DNA of 64,000 nt, taken from Anaerolineales bacterium. GTDB taxonomy: Bacteria; Chloroflexota; Anaerolineae; Anaerolineales; UBA4823. Below, one piece after another: positions 1-9,087 of the stretch (position 1 is the first letter of the stretch; the number at the start of each line of letters is the position of its first letter). Where the stretch lies: assembly GCA_025057645.1 (NCBI GenBank), contig JANXBJ010000002.1:124001-188000 (forward strand), in the 5' to 3' direction. The notes below the pieces were generated by a model. It ran no database searches. It was not told the DNA's origin and saw only the letters and a list, made by a program, of their open reading frames with translations. The position numbers were made by a program, and so were the translations under genes.

Positions 1-2829
1 CCCCAAATTGACCGGATATTCTAGAGCCCTGAGGTAGTCCTCGATAGCCTGCTCTACGGAACCGGCAGCTAGGTGTCGTTCTGCTCTTTGAAGATAAGCC
101 TGCACATAAACATCATGGAACGTTTGGTCCATCTCTAGCGGCACAAATCTTTCGTTCGCCATGATTTGAATCGCTTCATCTTCGCGACCTAACTCGACAA
201 GCATCAGCACACGTCGCTTGCGCACATCTTCTCGCAGATAAGGCAATGAGGTAATTTTCTCAAGGAGGTTCTCTCTTTTTTCTCGCAGATTTTGCTGTTT
301 ATAGAGTTCGTCAAGATGGAGGTATAAGTCTTGATTGTGGGGATTCAAAGAGAGAGCAAGTTCGAAATATTCAATGGCCTTTTGATGATCGTTCTCGTGT
401 TTCCACTTTGCCCATCCCAGATTACGGAAGAGGACGTCAAAGTCGTTTATTTTGACTGCAGCTTCCTCCCATAGCTTGATAGCCTCCTCATACCTCTGAC
501 GGGCATAGAGGAAGTTGCCGAGGTAGTAACGGGCAAAGTTGTCGTCTGGATAATGTTCGAGAGCGGAGGTTAGTGCCACAATTTCCTCAAGACGACTTGG
601 GAAGCACAAATCCGGCTTGCAGCTTGTTGCAAATTGGTGCCATTCTCTAGCTTGTTCAAGGTTGCCCATTGAAATGCAAAGCCACCACCCTAAATACCCC
701 ACCATCGGGTAGGGGAAATCAGCCTTGTAGTTCTCCAATATCTCTAACGCATCATCGAGTAGACCAATCCCGATATAAAAACAAGCTAAATCTAAGATAT
801 ATTGAGGATCGTCCTTTAGATGTCTTTCGAGAGCCTGAGAGAAGCTTAGCTGCCCGGTTAGAAGGGATAACTCCCTTAGGACAGCATGGCTTAGAGGATC
901 AGCGTTGAAGGTTTGTTGTAGCAGCTCTATTGCTTCTTTTGACTTCCCGGCTTTCCGATAAAGAATGGCGAGCAGGGTGCGGAGGGTGGAGGGTTCTGAA
1001 GCTGTTTGAATCAAGCCTTCTAGTCTTCCAATAGCCTTTTCAATGTTTCCTTGCCGCACCTGAATCCCGACTTGGACGATCTCGCCAGCAAGGAGGTAGG
1101 ATGAGTTGGAAGATAGATTGGCAAAATGCTGCAGGGCCTGCTGAGCAGAGTTCTCTAGTGTTTTGATAAACCCGAGAAAGTAGTCTGCATCGCGATATGC
1201 ATGGGCTAGTGCATTCTGAAAATGAGAAGATGCACTAGAAAAGTCAGCAGCGCGTAAATAGAGGAGTGCTAACCGGAAGTGTGCTTCGGCTTGATGAGAT
1301 GTCTCCTTAAGGGCTTCTCGGTAGTGAAAAAGGGCTTGATCTCGCCGATCGAGCTTTTCAAAATAAAGGCCTTTGTGGTAATGCCCGTCCTTGGCGACGG
1401 TGCTTTTGTCCTTATCCTCAATCGCTCTCGAGGTCTGCTCACTCTCTCGATCAAAGGTGTAGTCTAGCAGCACCTCCCCTAACGAAGTGAGGATTTGGAT
1501 CGAGAGAGGTTCATTGCCGAGTTTTCTAGAATTCACCCTCCGGCTCAAAACGAAGGGAACCTCAGGCGATAGCGAAATGACTTCCTCTACAAATCCGTGA
1601 TGGGGCGTAAAGACCTTGACAGTTGCTTGGTCAATCTTGTAGGCAGGGCATATGCCTAGAAATAGTTCGTATTCATCGCTCTGCCCCGTGGGTTTTAGGC
1701 GCAGATTAGCGGCTACATCTTGTGCGGCACAGGTAAATCCGTGGATGCCTCGTAGAGGGATCCACCATTCTCGCCAGGCTCTTGTTTGGAAAGGTTGTAG
1801 AAAATCAAAATCGAGTTGGGTCTCCATTGCACCGCACTGTGTTTCGGCATACAAAGACCCATCGTCAGTGAGCGCGCTTTGGTTGACTATCCCAATAGGA
1901 GCGTTTCCCCAAGACCATAGCTTCATTCCGGCAACATCGTGGTGATCGGCGTAGTGAGCATAACCATAATTCCCGGAGTGTTGCCAAGCACCGAAGAAGT
2001 TCCACCTCACGTCACGTCCGAAGAGGGAAACATGAGTGAGTATGTTCTTCTGCCAACGAAAATTGAACGGTTCATGCATCACTTCAACTGGCCATTTTGG
2101 AGTGCCTTCCATCCCCGGTAACCCTTCTTCTTGGCTAATTAGGTCAAGGCGTCCATATGGCCAAGGAGAGCTGCCCGCAAATTCATAAGAGCGGACTCTG
2201 CGCAGAGGGTAGATAAACTCCGTCTGGTCATCGGCAACGAGAGAGGCATTTGTCCAGTAATGATACCGACCGGGCAAGAAATAGGGATTGCTCAAGCACA
2301 CGTCCTGAGCAAGAGCGCAACGGTCGGGGTAGAGGGTTAGGGTGATCATCCATCTCATACGAGACATATGCTCAATCCCCCCAAACGAGATGCTCGCACT
2401 GCCATCTGCGTTTTGGCGAATGGCCCAGTTGACAGGATCGGCGGTAGTTGGGGCATGGGCAACGGGAAAACTAAACTCAATGCCGCCGGAGAAAAATGCC
2501 CCTCGAATAGCAAGAGGAGAAAACTTCACAACGCTGTTCCTGTAAAAAACGTCCTTTTGGGTGATCTTGTCGAATACCGAGTATACCCGGCCTCCCAAAT
2601 CGGGAATCACGCCCACGCGTAGGTAGGCATTTTCCAAATAGAGAATCCTGTACACTTTTGGAGTGGGGCGAGAGTCTATGTCGTCTAATAGCGTGTAAGG
2701 ATAGATCATTGCTACGCCGTATTGAGATCGAAAGACGGGATTGGGATTTGCGGCTTTGATCCTATAGGTAGGCAACTCTATCGTATCTTCGTATACCTGT
2801 GCTGCAGAAAGTTCATCCTTTTTACCCAT
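1..2829 (-). CDS. DUF5107 domain protein with C-terminal TPR repeats (3' end beyond window)
   Basis: The frame is open for 943 codons from the ATG at 2829 to the window edge, so the C-terminus is missing. The start follows a TTGGAG ribosome-binding site. The first ~380 residues read as a DUF5107-type domain: it opens with ELPTYRIKAANPNPVF and contains PDLGGRVYSVFDK, SGGIEFSFP and aromatic-rich HYWTNAS segments. This resembles the aldose-mutarotase-like beta-sandwich of sugar-active proteins (my inference). From about residue 430 onward it is a chain of TPR-like helical pairs, for example GHYHKGLYFEKLDRRDQALF and DNFARYYLGNFLYARQRYEE. No signal peptide is visible, so it is probably cytoplasmic. 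It lies 18 bp after the second permease of a sugar ABC operon and is probably co-transcribed. A role in processing or binding the imported sugar is plausible; the reaction is unknown. Confidence 0.8.
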   Translation of the reverse strand, partial: MGKKDELSAAQVYEDTIELPTYRIKAANPNPVFRSQYGVAMIYPYTLLDDIDSRPTPKVYRILYLENAYLRVGVIPDLGGRVYSVFDKITQKDVFYRNSVVKFSPLAIRGAFFSGGIEFSFPVAHAPTTADPVNWAIRQNADGSASISFGGIEHMSRMRWMITLTLYPDRCALAQDVCLSNPYFLPGRYHYWTNASLVADDQTEFIYPLRRVRSYEFAGSSPWPYGRLDLISQEEGLPGMEGTPKWPVEVMHEPFNFRWQKNILTHVSLFGRDVRWNFFGAWQHSGNYGYAHYADHHDVAGMKLWSWGNAPIGIVNQSALTDDGSLYAETQCGAMETQLDFDFLQPFQTRAWREWWIPLRGIHGFTCAAQDVAANLRLKPTGQSDEYELFLGICPAYKIDQATVKVFTPHHGFVEEVISLSPEVPFVLSRRVNSRKLGNEPLSIQILTSLGEVLLDYTFDRESEQTSRAIEDKDKSTVAKDGHYHKGLYFEKLDRRDQALFHYREALKETSHQAEAHFRLALLYLRAADFSSASSHFQNALAHAYRDADYFLGFIKTLENSAQQALQHFANLSSNSSYLLAGEIVQVGIQVRQGNIEKAIGRLEGLIQTASEPSTLRTLLAILYRKAGKSKEAIELLQQTFNADPLSHAVLRELSLLTGQLSFSQALERHLKDDPQYILDLACFYIGIGLLDDALEILENYKADFPYPMVGYLGWWLCISMGNLEQAREWHQFATSCKPDLCFPSRLEEIVALTSALEHYPDDNFARYYLGNFLYARQRYEEAIKLWEEAAVKINDFDVLFRNLGWAKWKHENDHQKAIEYFELALSLNPHNQDLYLHLDELYKQQNLREKRENLLEKITSLPYLREDVRKRRVLMLVELGREDEAIQIMANERFVPLEMDQTFHDVYVQAYLQRAERHLAAGSVEQAIEDYLRALEYPVNLG

Positions 2830-2847
2830 GGCTTTTCTCCAAGGTCT

Positions 2848-3747
2848 CTATCGAAGAGTAATTGAGGCGGACAGCCCTTCTATTAGCCACCTTCGCATAG
2901 CAATAGCGAGGACGAGGGGTGGAATTAGGCCTAATGTGATGCAGACCGAGATCAGGGAGTAGGAAGCGTCAGGGTTGCCGGCGATTGAAGCGATAATCAC
3001 CGGCCCGGTTTGGGACTTAATGGATTGGGTGATTAGCCTGGCGAACAGGAACTCGTTATATGAGGTCATGAATGCGAAGGCAGAGGCCGCAACGAGGCCG
3101 GATGCCATTAGAGGCGCCACAATATTCACCAAAGCCTGGAAAGGAGTGCACCCATCGACTAGAGCCGCATCTTCCATCTCACGCGGAATGCTAGAAATAT
3201 ACATGGAGAGGAACCAAATTGTGAAAGGCAAGGTCAGGGCAGAATAAATCAGGATCAAACCTTGGTAAGTGTCGAGGAGTTTTAGGTTTTTTATAATCAC
3301 GTAATAGGGGATGGCAACCGCCATCACAGGGATCAGGCGGCTTCCCAGAATGAAGTTGTACCAAAGTGCTTTGCCGCGGAAATTGATCCGAGCAAAGGTG
3401 TAAGCTGCCGGCGTCCCGATAAGTAAATTTATCGCCATAACCACAATTGCCACGATAAAGCTATTCCTGAGCGCCGGCGCAATGAGACGCGCTTCCTGAG
3501 AGATGCGGCTGCGCAGTTGACCTTTTACTTCGTAAGCTGTGGGAATCTCCCCCGTGAATACATACCGGTAGTTGTCGAGTGTGGGATTTTGGGGAATAAT
3601 GCTAGGGGGGCGCTTTAATAACTCGTTTTCTCCTTGAAAACTAGCAATAGCCATCCAGAGGAAGGGACCGAGGATATAGATGATGAGGAGAAAGACCAAA
3701 AGATTCCCGAAGAAAGAATCGATTTGACGCCTAAGCCTCATTTCCAT
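2848..3747 (-). CDS. Carbohydrate ABC transporter permease, MalG type
   Basis: A 299-residue inner-membrane permease with about six hydrophobic segments. The first, LLVFLLIIYILGPFLWMAIA, is near residue 20. The cytoplasmic EAA loop that docks the ATPase is clear (EMEDAALVDGCTPFQALVNI, about residues 190-210). Length and the C-terminal ending IEGLSASITLR fit the MalG/UgpE family of sugar importers. It follows the frameshifted partner permease by 9 bp and precedes the DUF5107 gene by 18 bp, so it is one cistron of the ROK-headed sugar operon. No ATPase gene is present in the operon; in this family a shared MsmK/MalK-type ATPase elsewhere is common. The substrate cannot be read from the sequence. 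Confidence 0.9.
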   Translation of the reverse strand: MEMRLRRQIDSFFGNLLVFLLIIYILGPFLWMAIASFQGENELLKRPPSIIPQNPTLDNYRYVFTGEIPTAYEVKGQLRSRISQEARLIAPALRNSFIVAIVVMAINLLIGTPAAYTFARINFRGKALWYNFILGSRLIPVMAVAIPYYVIIKNLKLLDTYQGLILIYSALTLPFTIWFLSMYISSIPREMEDAALVDGCTPFQALVNIVAPLMASGLVAASAFAFMTSYNEFLFARLITQSIKSQTGPVIIASIAGNPDASYSLISVCITLGLIPPLVLAIAMRRWLIEGLSASITLR

Positions 3748-3756
3748 TTCACACCT

Positions 3757-4688
3757 CTACCCAGTAACTTCTTCATACCTAATAGTACGCAGGTAGGCCA
3801 GGATAAGAGCTAGGATGATCAGAGCGATGATCACCGCTAAAGCGACCCCGTGACCGAGGTTCAAGTTTTTGAAGATTTCTGCATAGGCGAACCAACTGAT
3901 CATGGATGTAGCGTCTCCCGGCCCGCCACCCGTCATGACATAGATTAAGTCAAATACAAGAATAGCTGTAATCGTCTCGTAAATTACCACAACGAGGATA
4001 ATCGGCTTTAATAGAGGGAGTGTAATATGACGAAAGATTTTCCATCCACTTCCCCCATCAATTTTTGCTGCCTCGTAGAGTTCATGAGGGATGAGTTGTA
4101 AGCCAGCCAGAAAAATATAGCAGCTAAGGGTCCTTCCTTCCAAATTGCGGCCATAACTAGGCTGAATTTAGCTAGATTGGGGTTTGCTAGGAAGGGTATG
4201 TACTCCTTAATAAGCCCTGCGGCGTAAAGGATTCCGTTGAGAAGACCGAAATCTGAGTTGAGTATCCATTTCCAGATCAATCCTGCCACAACGGCTGGAA
4301 TTGCCCAAGGTAACAGGATAATAACCCGCAAAGCATTTGCAGATCGAATTCTGCTGTTTAGTAATAAGGCCACACCTAATCCGAAAATAGTGATCCCAGC
4401 TACTGCTGCCACCGTATAGACCGCCGTGTTGATCAAGGAGTTGCGGAAGTAGTAGCTGGTAATCACTTCAATATAATTGGCTAATCCGACGAAAGGGTGG
4501 ACTTTTGGTTTGGTCAGAATATATTGATAAAAACTGATGCGGACTGCATACAAGACGGGGTAAATCGTAAATAGCCCGATAACCAGGATGGGAAGTAATA
4601 CCGAAAAATAGGGATAAATTCGATCCCATAGTTTGGCTTTTCTTCGAATTACGATGTGCTCAAGCTCGAGGGTGGTCATTCTTACCAA
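3757..4688 (-). pseudogene. Carbohydrate ABC transporter permease, MalF type, split by a -1 frameshift
   Basis: Two overlapping frames together make one MalF/UgpA-type permease. The upstream frame from 4688 carries the N-terminal membrane segments up to IWKEGPLAAIFF, then drifts into an unrelated tail. The downstream frame resumes with FLAGLQLIPHELYEAAKIDG (the EAA loop) and runs to 3757. The break falls in a run of five A at 4111-4115 (five T on the coding strand). One additional T would restore ATA TTT TTT CTG GCT and a continuous protein of about 310 residues. It could be a true pseudogene, a homopolymer sequencing error, or a site of transcriptional slippage. The partner permease and binding protein are intact, which argues against long-standing decay. 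Sugar transport is the expected role. Confidence 0.88.
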
Positions 4689-4706
4689 AAAACACCTCTC
4701 CTAAAG

Positions 4707-4741
4707 GGACCGAGGGCAAATGGGTTCGTTGCCCTCGGTCC
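4707..4741 (-). promoter_or_regulatory. Intercistronic hairpin after the solute-binding-protein gene
   Basis: A perfect 13-bp inverted repeat (4707-4719 with 4729-4741, 9-nt loop) lies 12 nt after the binding-protein stop codon and before the permease start. No T-tract follows, so it is unlikely to be an intrinsic terminator. It probably blocks 3' exonucleases and favours binding-protein mRNA, as the malE-malF intergenic repeat does in E. coli (established there, inferred here). Confidence 0.75.
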
Positions 4742-4753
4742 TCAGCGGGATGG

Positions 4754-6139
4754 TTACTGGGCCAGTTCAAGCCATTTGTTAGCCATGTTGTTCAGAGCAT
4801 CCATAATTGGCGTTTCGCCGAGTATGGCTTTGTGGATCTCGGCGCGAGCGTAGATATCCCAAGCGCCATACCAGGGCGTTAGGCCTTCTTTGGAGCGGGC
4901 AAGCTTGGCTTGTTGCTCAATGGTGGGAATGTCTCCCCAAGCGCTAAATGCAGCGATCACATCCGGGTCTTGATAGAGAGGTAATTGAGCAAAGCCTAAG
5001 CCGTTTTCGACAGCCCAGCGTTTCACGACAATGTATTGGCCATCGGTCTTCCCGCCGAAGTAGTGGAGGAATTTGCACGCCGCATCGACGTATTCTGGTC
5101 CTTTGTTCACAACACCGGGGGTCATTGCGTAGAAACGTACGTAGCCAACAGTGGCGTGGCTCTTTCCGGGCATGAGAGCGATCTTGAACTGGCCGGCGTA
5201 TTCTCCACTACCCGGTTTATTGACTTCGGCCATGTTATACTGCGGAAAGATGGTGAAAGCTGCTTGGCCGGCTTGCATTGCCTTTACTTGGTCGATTTCC
5301 GCCGTTGTCAAGCTTGCCGGGTTGAACAATCCCTCGTTGTAGACCTTGACCAGCCACTCCATAATTTGATACGCAGCGCTGCCCTCTTTATTGAAGGTCG
5401 GCTTTAGATCAGCGTCAAATAGGGCATGAGGCCCTTCATGCTGACTGAAAACCATGGAGGTCCAGGCTTCAGGGAATGCTCCTTCCTTCTGAGACCAAGC
5501 CATGAGGATGGGATATTGCAATATTCCTTGATCCTCGAGGGCTTTGGCCATAGTGTAGACATCCTCCCAGGTCTCAGGAGCTTTGTCAAACCCGGCCTTC
5601 TTTAGAAGGGCTTCGTTGTAGACAAAGTCGATCGTGTCGGCGTAGTAGGATAACCCATAGACTTTGCCTTCGTAGGTCATGCCTTCAAGAGCATAAGGAG
5701 CCAGCTCGGCGGAGTATTCTTTCACGTTCGGGCAGTGGTCTTCAATGGGAACCAGCCAGCCTGCAGACGCCCACTCTTGAAGCCAGTGATCTGAGCTGTA
5801 CAGCAAATCCGGATAATTCTCGGCAGCAAAGGCTGCGACCATCGTATCATGATACTCAAGCCACGAGTAGTCTTTATGGGTGACGGTGATGTGAGGGTAG
5901 CGTTCTTGGAACTTTCTAATGTTATCCGCAATGGTTTCGACGCCGTACGACCAGGTGACAAAAGTAAGCTCGACGGGCTTTGCTTCAGAAGGCGGTTGTG
6001 TCTGCTGGGCCGCAGGCGGTTGGGTTTCTGCGGCCGCTGGGGCTTCGGGGGTTTGTTGGGCCGGGGGCTGACAACCGATGAGTAAAACGGCGAGAACAAG
6101 TAGAACGAGCAACTTTTTCCAAATAGATGAGCCTTCCAT
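4754..6139 (-). CDS. Sugar ABC transporter solute-binding lipoprotein
   Basis: A 461-residue member of the family-1 extracellular solute-binding proteins (COG1653). The N-terminus is a lipoprotein signal, LLVLLVLAVLLIGC, with the lipid-modified Cys at residue 23. A Pro/Ala/Gln/Thr-rich linker follows (about residues 24-50), tethering the domain outside the membrane. The mature domain begins VELTFVTWSYGVETIADNI, the usual first beta strand and helix. It captures a sugar or oligosaccharide and hands it to the two permeases downstream. It is the first gene after the ROK repressor and is separated from the permease by a strong hairpin. The ligand is unknown; the many Trp and Tyr residues fit carbohydrate stacking. 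Confidence 0.92.
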   Translation of the reverse strand: MEGSSIWKKLLVLLVLAVLLIGCQPPAQQTPEAPAAAETQPPAAQQTQPPSEAKPVELTFVTWSYGVETIADNIRKFQERYPHITVTHKDYSWLEYHDTMVAAFAAENYPDLLYSSDHWLQEWASAGWLVPIEDHCPNVKEYSAELAPYALEGMTYEGKVYGLSYYADTIDFVYNEALLKKAGFDKAPETWEDVYTMAKALEDQGILQYPILMAWSQKEGAFPEAWTSMVFSQHEGPHALFDADLKPTFNKEGSAAYQIMEWLVKVYNEGLFNPASLTTAEIDQVKAMQAGQAAFTIFPQYNMAEVNKPGSGEYAGQFKIALMPGKSHATVGYVRFYAMTPGVVNKGPEYVDAACKFLHYFGGKTDGQYIVVKRWAVENGLGFAQLPLYQDPDVIAAFSAWGDIPTIEQQAKLARSKEGLTPWYGAWDIYARAEIHKAILGETPIMDALNNMANKWLELAQ

Positions 6140-6261
6140 TTCTCACTCTCCTCACGACTTACATGGTTTATTAAGTTGGGCTGTCGGGTTGAAGTTTCTT
6201 ATGTCTGTCTCTAAGTTTGGCACCTCCTTTCTTTTGCCGAAGTAAAGTACCTCTACAACTG

Positions 6262-7482
6262 TCAGAGCGTGGTCCTTGAGAAGTTTTTGGTAAAGAGAAG
6301 GGAGTAATTGTTAACTAATAGAGCTGCTGCCCCGAGTAAGGTGGAATGATTCCCAAGCTTACCGATCTCTATTGAAGTAGAGTTCGCCAATCTAGAGAGC
6401 GAAGCCTTAAGCATAGTATTTCGAATCACCTCTAACCACGCCGGGCCGAATCGAGTCATTTCCCCAATTAGCACAATATGGTGAATGTTCAATGTGCCTA
6501 CTAGACTTGCTATAGCGTAGCCTAAGTACTGAGCAGAATTTAAGATTAGGTCTCTAATAGCCGGATGTCCTGCAATAAATGCCTTCTCCGCCTCATCTAG
6601 AATGAGGGCCTCGGACAACTCGTGCGATGAGAGATGAGCTGGGAACTGGAGCAGCTCTTTTGCGTCTCGCGCAATGGCTTGGGCGCTGGCAACCGATTCC
6701 AGACACCCGTAGTGACCACAGCGACAAGGTTTTCCTTGCTCGTGCACCACCACTACGTGACCGATTTCCCCAGCTCCCCCACCGTCTCCTTGGAATAGTT
6801 TTCCGTTGATGATGATCCCGGATCCGATCCCGTAGCCGACGTTAATAACCACTAAATTTGTGCCTTTCCGGTGGTACCCCCCGTAGAGATATTCCCCCAT
6901 CGCTGCTGCCTGACAGTCGTTATAAATGTAAACCGGCAACTGATAGCGTTCCTGGAGGATTTTAGCTAAAGGAAAATCTTTCCAATCGAAGTTGACCGCA
7001 TTGATCACAATCCCCTCGGACGTGCTGACTAAGCCCGGTGCCCCGACCCCAATGCCGCAAATCGGGCGACAAGACGACTTGACGAGTTGATCTAGGATCT
7101 CGAAAATGTGTTTCAGAGGCTTTTCGCCAAAGTGCTCGAATACCGGCACGGTAATTGTCTCCTTGATTTCCCCGCGTAAGTTCACCACTGCTCCCTGAAC
7201 ATGATTCTGAGCAATGTCCACACCAATCAAGCATCGGGAGTCTTTGGCAAGGCTGAGTAATATGGGGGACTTTCCCCCGAGAGATTCGCCTACACCGATT
7301 TCCGTAACCAAGCCTTCATCGATCAGCTCCGCTACAATCTCGGAAACGGTGGTGCGCGTCAATCGTGTGATGCGCGAGAGTTCTGCCCGGCTGATTGCCT
7401 CGTGATCGAAGATGTGTTTTAGAACTAAGTTCCGGTTGTGTTCTTTTGTCTGTTGATGAGTGGCTTTGATCAGAAGCGTCAT
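6262..7482 (-). CDS. ROK family transcriptional repressor (NagC/XylR type)
   Basis: A 406-residue regulator. Residues ~15-65 form a winged helix-turn-helix (SRAELSRITRLTRTTVSEIV), and the rest is a ROK sugar-kinase-like domain with GVDIAQNHVQGAVV, GIGVGAPGLV and the zinc-binding motif CRCGHYGCLE. ROK repressors release their operator when a sugar binds the kinase-like domain. It sits directly upstream of the sugar-import genes on the same strand and next to a palindromic operator at 7494-7525, so it most likely controls its own operon. The GTG/ATG choice is not in doubt: the ATG at 7482 precedes MTLLIKATHQQTKEHNRN, a normal start for the family. Confidence 0.92.
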   Translation of the reverse strand: MTLLIKATHQQTKEHNRNLVLKHIFDHEAISRAELSRITRLTRTTVSEIVAELIDEGLVTEIGVGESLGGKSPILLSLAKDSRCLIGVDIAQNHVQGAVVNLRGEIKETITVPVFEHFGEKPLKHIFEILDQLVKSSCRPICGIGVGAPGLVSTSEGIVINAVNFDWKDFPLAKILQERYQLPVYIYNDCQAAAMGEYLYGGYHRKGTNLVVINVGYGIGSGIIINGKLFQGDGGGAGEIGHVVVVHEQGKPCRCGHYGCLESVASAQAIARDAKELLQFPAHLSSHELSEALILDEAEKAFIAGHPAIRDLILNSAQYLGYAIASLVGTLNIHHIVLIGEMTRFGPAWLEVIRNTMLKASLSRLANSTSIEIGKLGNHSTLLGAAALLVNNYSLLFTKNFSRTTL

Positions 7483-7493
7483 AGACTCACTCG

Positions 7494-7525
7494 CTTTGTA
7501 AGTATATTGAACTTACAAAGTAAGT
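7494..7525. promoter_or_regulatory. Palindromic operator for the ROK repressor
   Basis: A perfect inverted repeat, CTTTGTAAGT (7494-7503) and ACTTACAAAG (7511-7520), is separated by 7 bp. A second palindrome, ACTTAC-AAA-GTAAGT (7511-7525), shares its right arm. It lies 12 bp upstream of the ROK start codon and between that gene and the divergent PEP carboxylase gene. Spacing and AT-rich arms fit ROK-family operators; binding is inferred. Confidence 0.75.
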
Positions 7526-7568
7526 ATAGCCAGAGATGGCCCAAATGTCAATAGGGTGTTTTAGATTC

Positions 7569-7577
7569 TGATATAAT
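7569..7577 (+). promoter_or_regulatory. Extended -10 promoter of the PEP carboxylase gene
   Basis: TGATATAAT is a perfect TGn extended -10 followed by consensus TATAAT (7572-7577). It lies 32 bp before the ATG at 7610. No good -35 box is visible at 16-18 bp, as is usual for extended -10 promoters. Confidence 0.6.
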
Positions 7578-7609
7578 TTCGCCTTAATACTCGTTCGGTG
7601 AGGTGTGCA

Positions 7610-9070
7610 ATGCCCCACATCCCACGTTGCATGAGTACTCAGCACCCTGATAACGTCCAAATACCCTTTTTTGCCTCCGATGCGGAGTTGCAAGGGGAGG
7701 ATGAGGTTCAGGAGGCTTATTATGTTTTTTCCCACCTCGGCTGCGATGAGCAGATGTGGGATTATGAAGGCAAAGAAGTGGACAATTTTGTGGTGAAGAA
7801 GTTACTCTCCACTTACGAGCCCTTTTTCCGGCAAGTGCTGTTGGGGGAACATGTCTTTATCACTCCGCGCGTTCCCAATCCAGCAATTGAGAAAACCGAG
7901 GCTAAAATTCTGCTTGAGACCCTTGGAAGCATCCCGCGCTCGTACGATGCTGCACTCCTCTTCAACCCCGAAAGCCCTCCGCCGATCTTCGAAGTTATTC
8001 TTCCGATGACGGTCTCGGCCGCCGATATTAATCGGATCTACAACTACTATGTGTATTTTGTCGCCGCTAAGGACACCCAAAAAATTCCCGGTGACACGAT
8101 CACCATTGGGGAGTGGTTGGGAAGTTTTCGCCCTCAGCGCATCAATGTCATCCCACTCTTTGAAGGGGTGGAGCATCTATTGAATGCTGCCAAAGTAGTG
8201 GAGGAGTTCCTCCGAGATAAGGACTTACCTTACCAGCGCGTCTTTTTGGCACGCTCCGATCCGGCGATGAATTCGGGTTTGATCAGCACGATTCTGGCCA
8301 ATAAAATCGCCCTTTATCAATTGGACCAACTTTCGCAGCAGTTAGGAATAGAGTTATACCCCATCTTGGGAATGGGATCAGCACCGTTTCGGGGTAACTT
8401 AAAGCCGACATCGGTGGAGCGCATCGCTCAGGAGTTTCCCTCGGTTCAGACGTTTACGATTCAGTCCGCCTTCAAATATGACTATCCACCGCTTGAAGTG
8501 GTAGCGGCCATTCAGAAACTCAAGGCGATCCCTCGCAGTAGGGCGAGCGAGATCGATCAAGAACGCTCTCTCAGCATTATGCAAAAGACTACTCAGGCCT
8601 ATCGCGAGCAGGTAACTCAGTTGGCACCGCTGATCAGCACTCTGGCTAAGTATGTGCCGCGCCGCAGAAAGCGCAAGTCACACTCGGGGCTGTTTGGATA
8701 TTTCCGCAATGTGAGCGGCATTCAACTGCCGCGCGCCATTGCTTTTACCTGCACCCTCTACTCGTTGGGCATTCCCCCCGAACTACTTGGATTGCATGTG
8801 CTGACTCACGAGGAGATCGAGTTCTTACGCCAAACCATTGTGAACTTTGAGGTCGATCTGGCCGAGGCTCTCCAATATGTGGACCTGGACAATCCCTACC
8901 TGCCCTCGCGCATCTGTCAGGCAGTGGAGCGATTGCAGATCGCCTATCAGCCCAACCAAGAGCATCTGCGCTTGAGTCGCGAGATCACCGAAGCTCTCCG
9001 TCATAATCATTTGGAACGGTTAGGAGAGTTAATCCTGCGGGCGGCATCGTTGCGTCGGTTTTTGGGCTGA
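7610..9070 (+). CDS. ppcA: Phosphoenolpyruvate carboxylase, archaeal type
   Basis: Carboxylates phosphoenolpyruvate with bicarbonate to give oxaloacetate, an anaplerotic step. The 486-residue length matches the short archaeal-type family and is far below the ~900 residues of the bacterial type. The N-terminus carries the family signature [11 protein letters not shown], followed by [20 protein letters not shown]. Further family blocks are [23 protein letters not shown] (about residues 254-263) and [14 protein letters not shown] prefer the ATG at 7610, which has AGGTG 4 nt upstream, over the GTG at 7598. It is transcribed divergently from the ROK repressor and sits 17 bp before the next gene, with which it may share a transcript. 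The archaeal-type enzyme also occurs in some bacteria; the enzyme family is clear. Confidence 0.95.
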   Translation: MPHIPRCMSTQHPDNVQIPFFASDAELQGEDEVQEAYYVFSHLGCDEQMWDYEGKEVDNFVVKKLLSTYEPFFRQVLLGEHVFITPRVPNPAIEKTEAKILLETLGSIPRSYDAALLFNPESPPPIFEVILPMTVSAADINRIYNYYVYFVAAKDTQKIPGDTITIGEWLGSFRPQRINVIPLFEGVEHLLNAAKVVEEFLRDKDLPYQRVFLARSDPAMNSGLISTILANKIALYQLDQLSQQLGIELYPILGMGSAPFRGNLKPTSVERIAQEFPSVQTFTIQSAFKYDYPPLEVVAAIQKLKAIPRSRASEIDQERSLSIMQKTTQAYREQVTQLAPLISTLAKYVPRRRKRKSHSGLFGYFRNVSGIQLPRAIAFTCTLYSLGIPPELLGLHVLTHEEIEFLRQTIVNFEVDLAEALQYVDLDNPYLPSRICQAVERLQIAYQPNQEHLRLSREITEALRHNHLERLGELILRAASLRRFLG

Positions 9071-9087
9071 GAACCGGGAGCAGCCCA

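Noticed and set aside
4707-4741. Rho-independent terminator between binding protein and permease
   Set aside because: No T-tract follows the stem on the minus strand, and the genes beyond clearly belong to the same operon; the same holds for 25787-25817 and 33555-33583.
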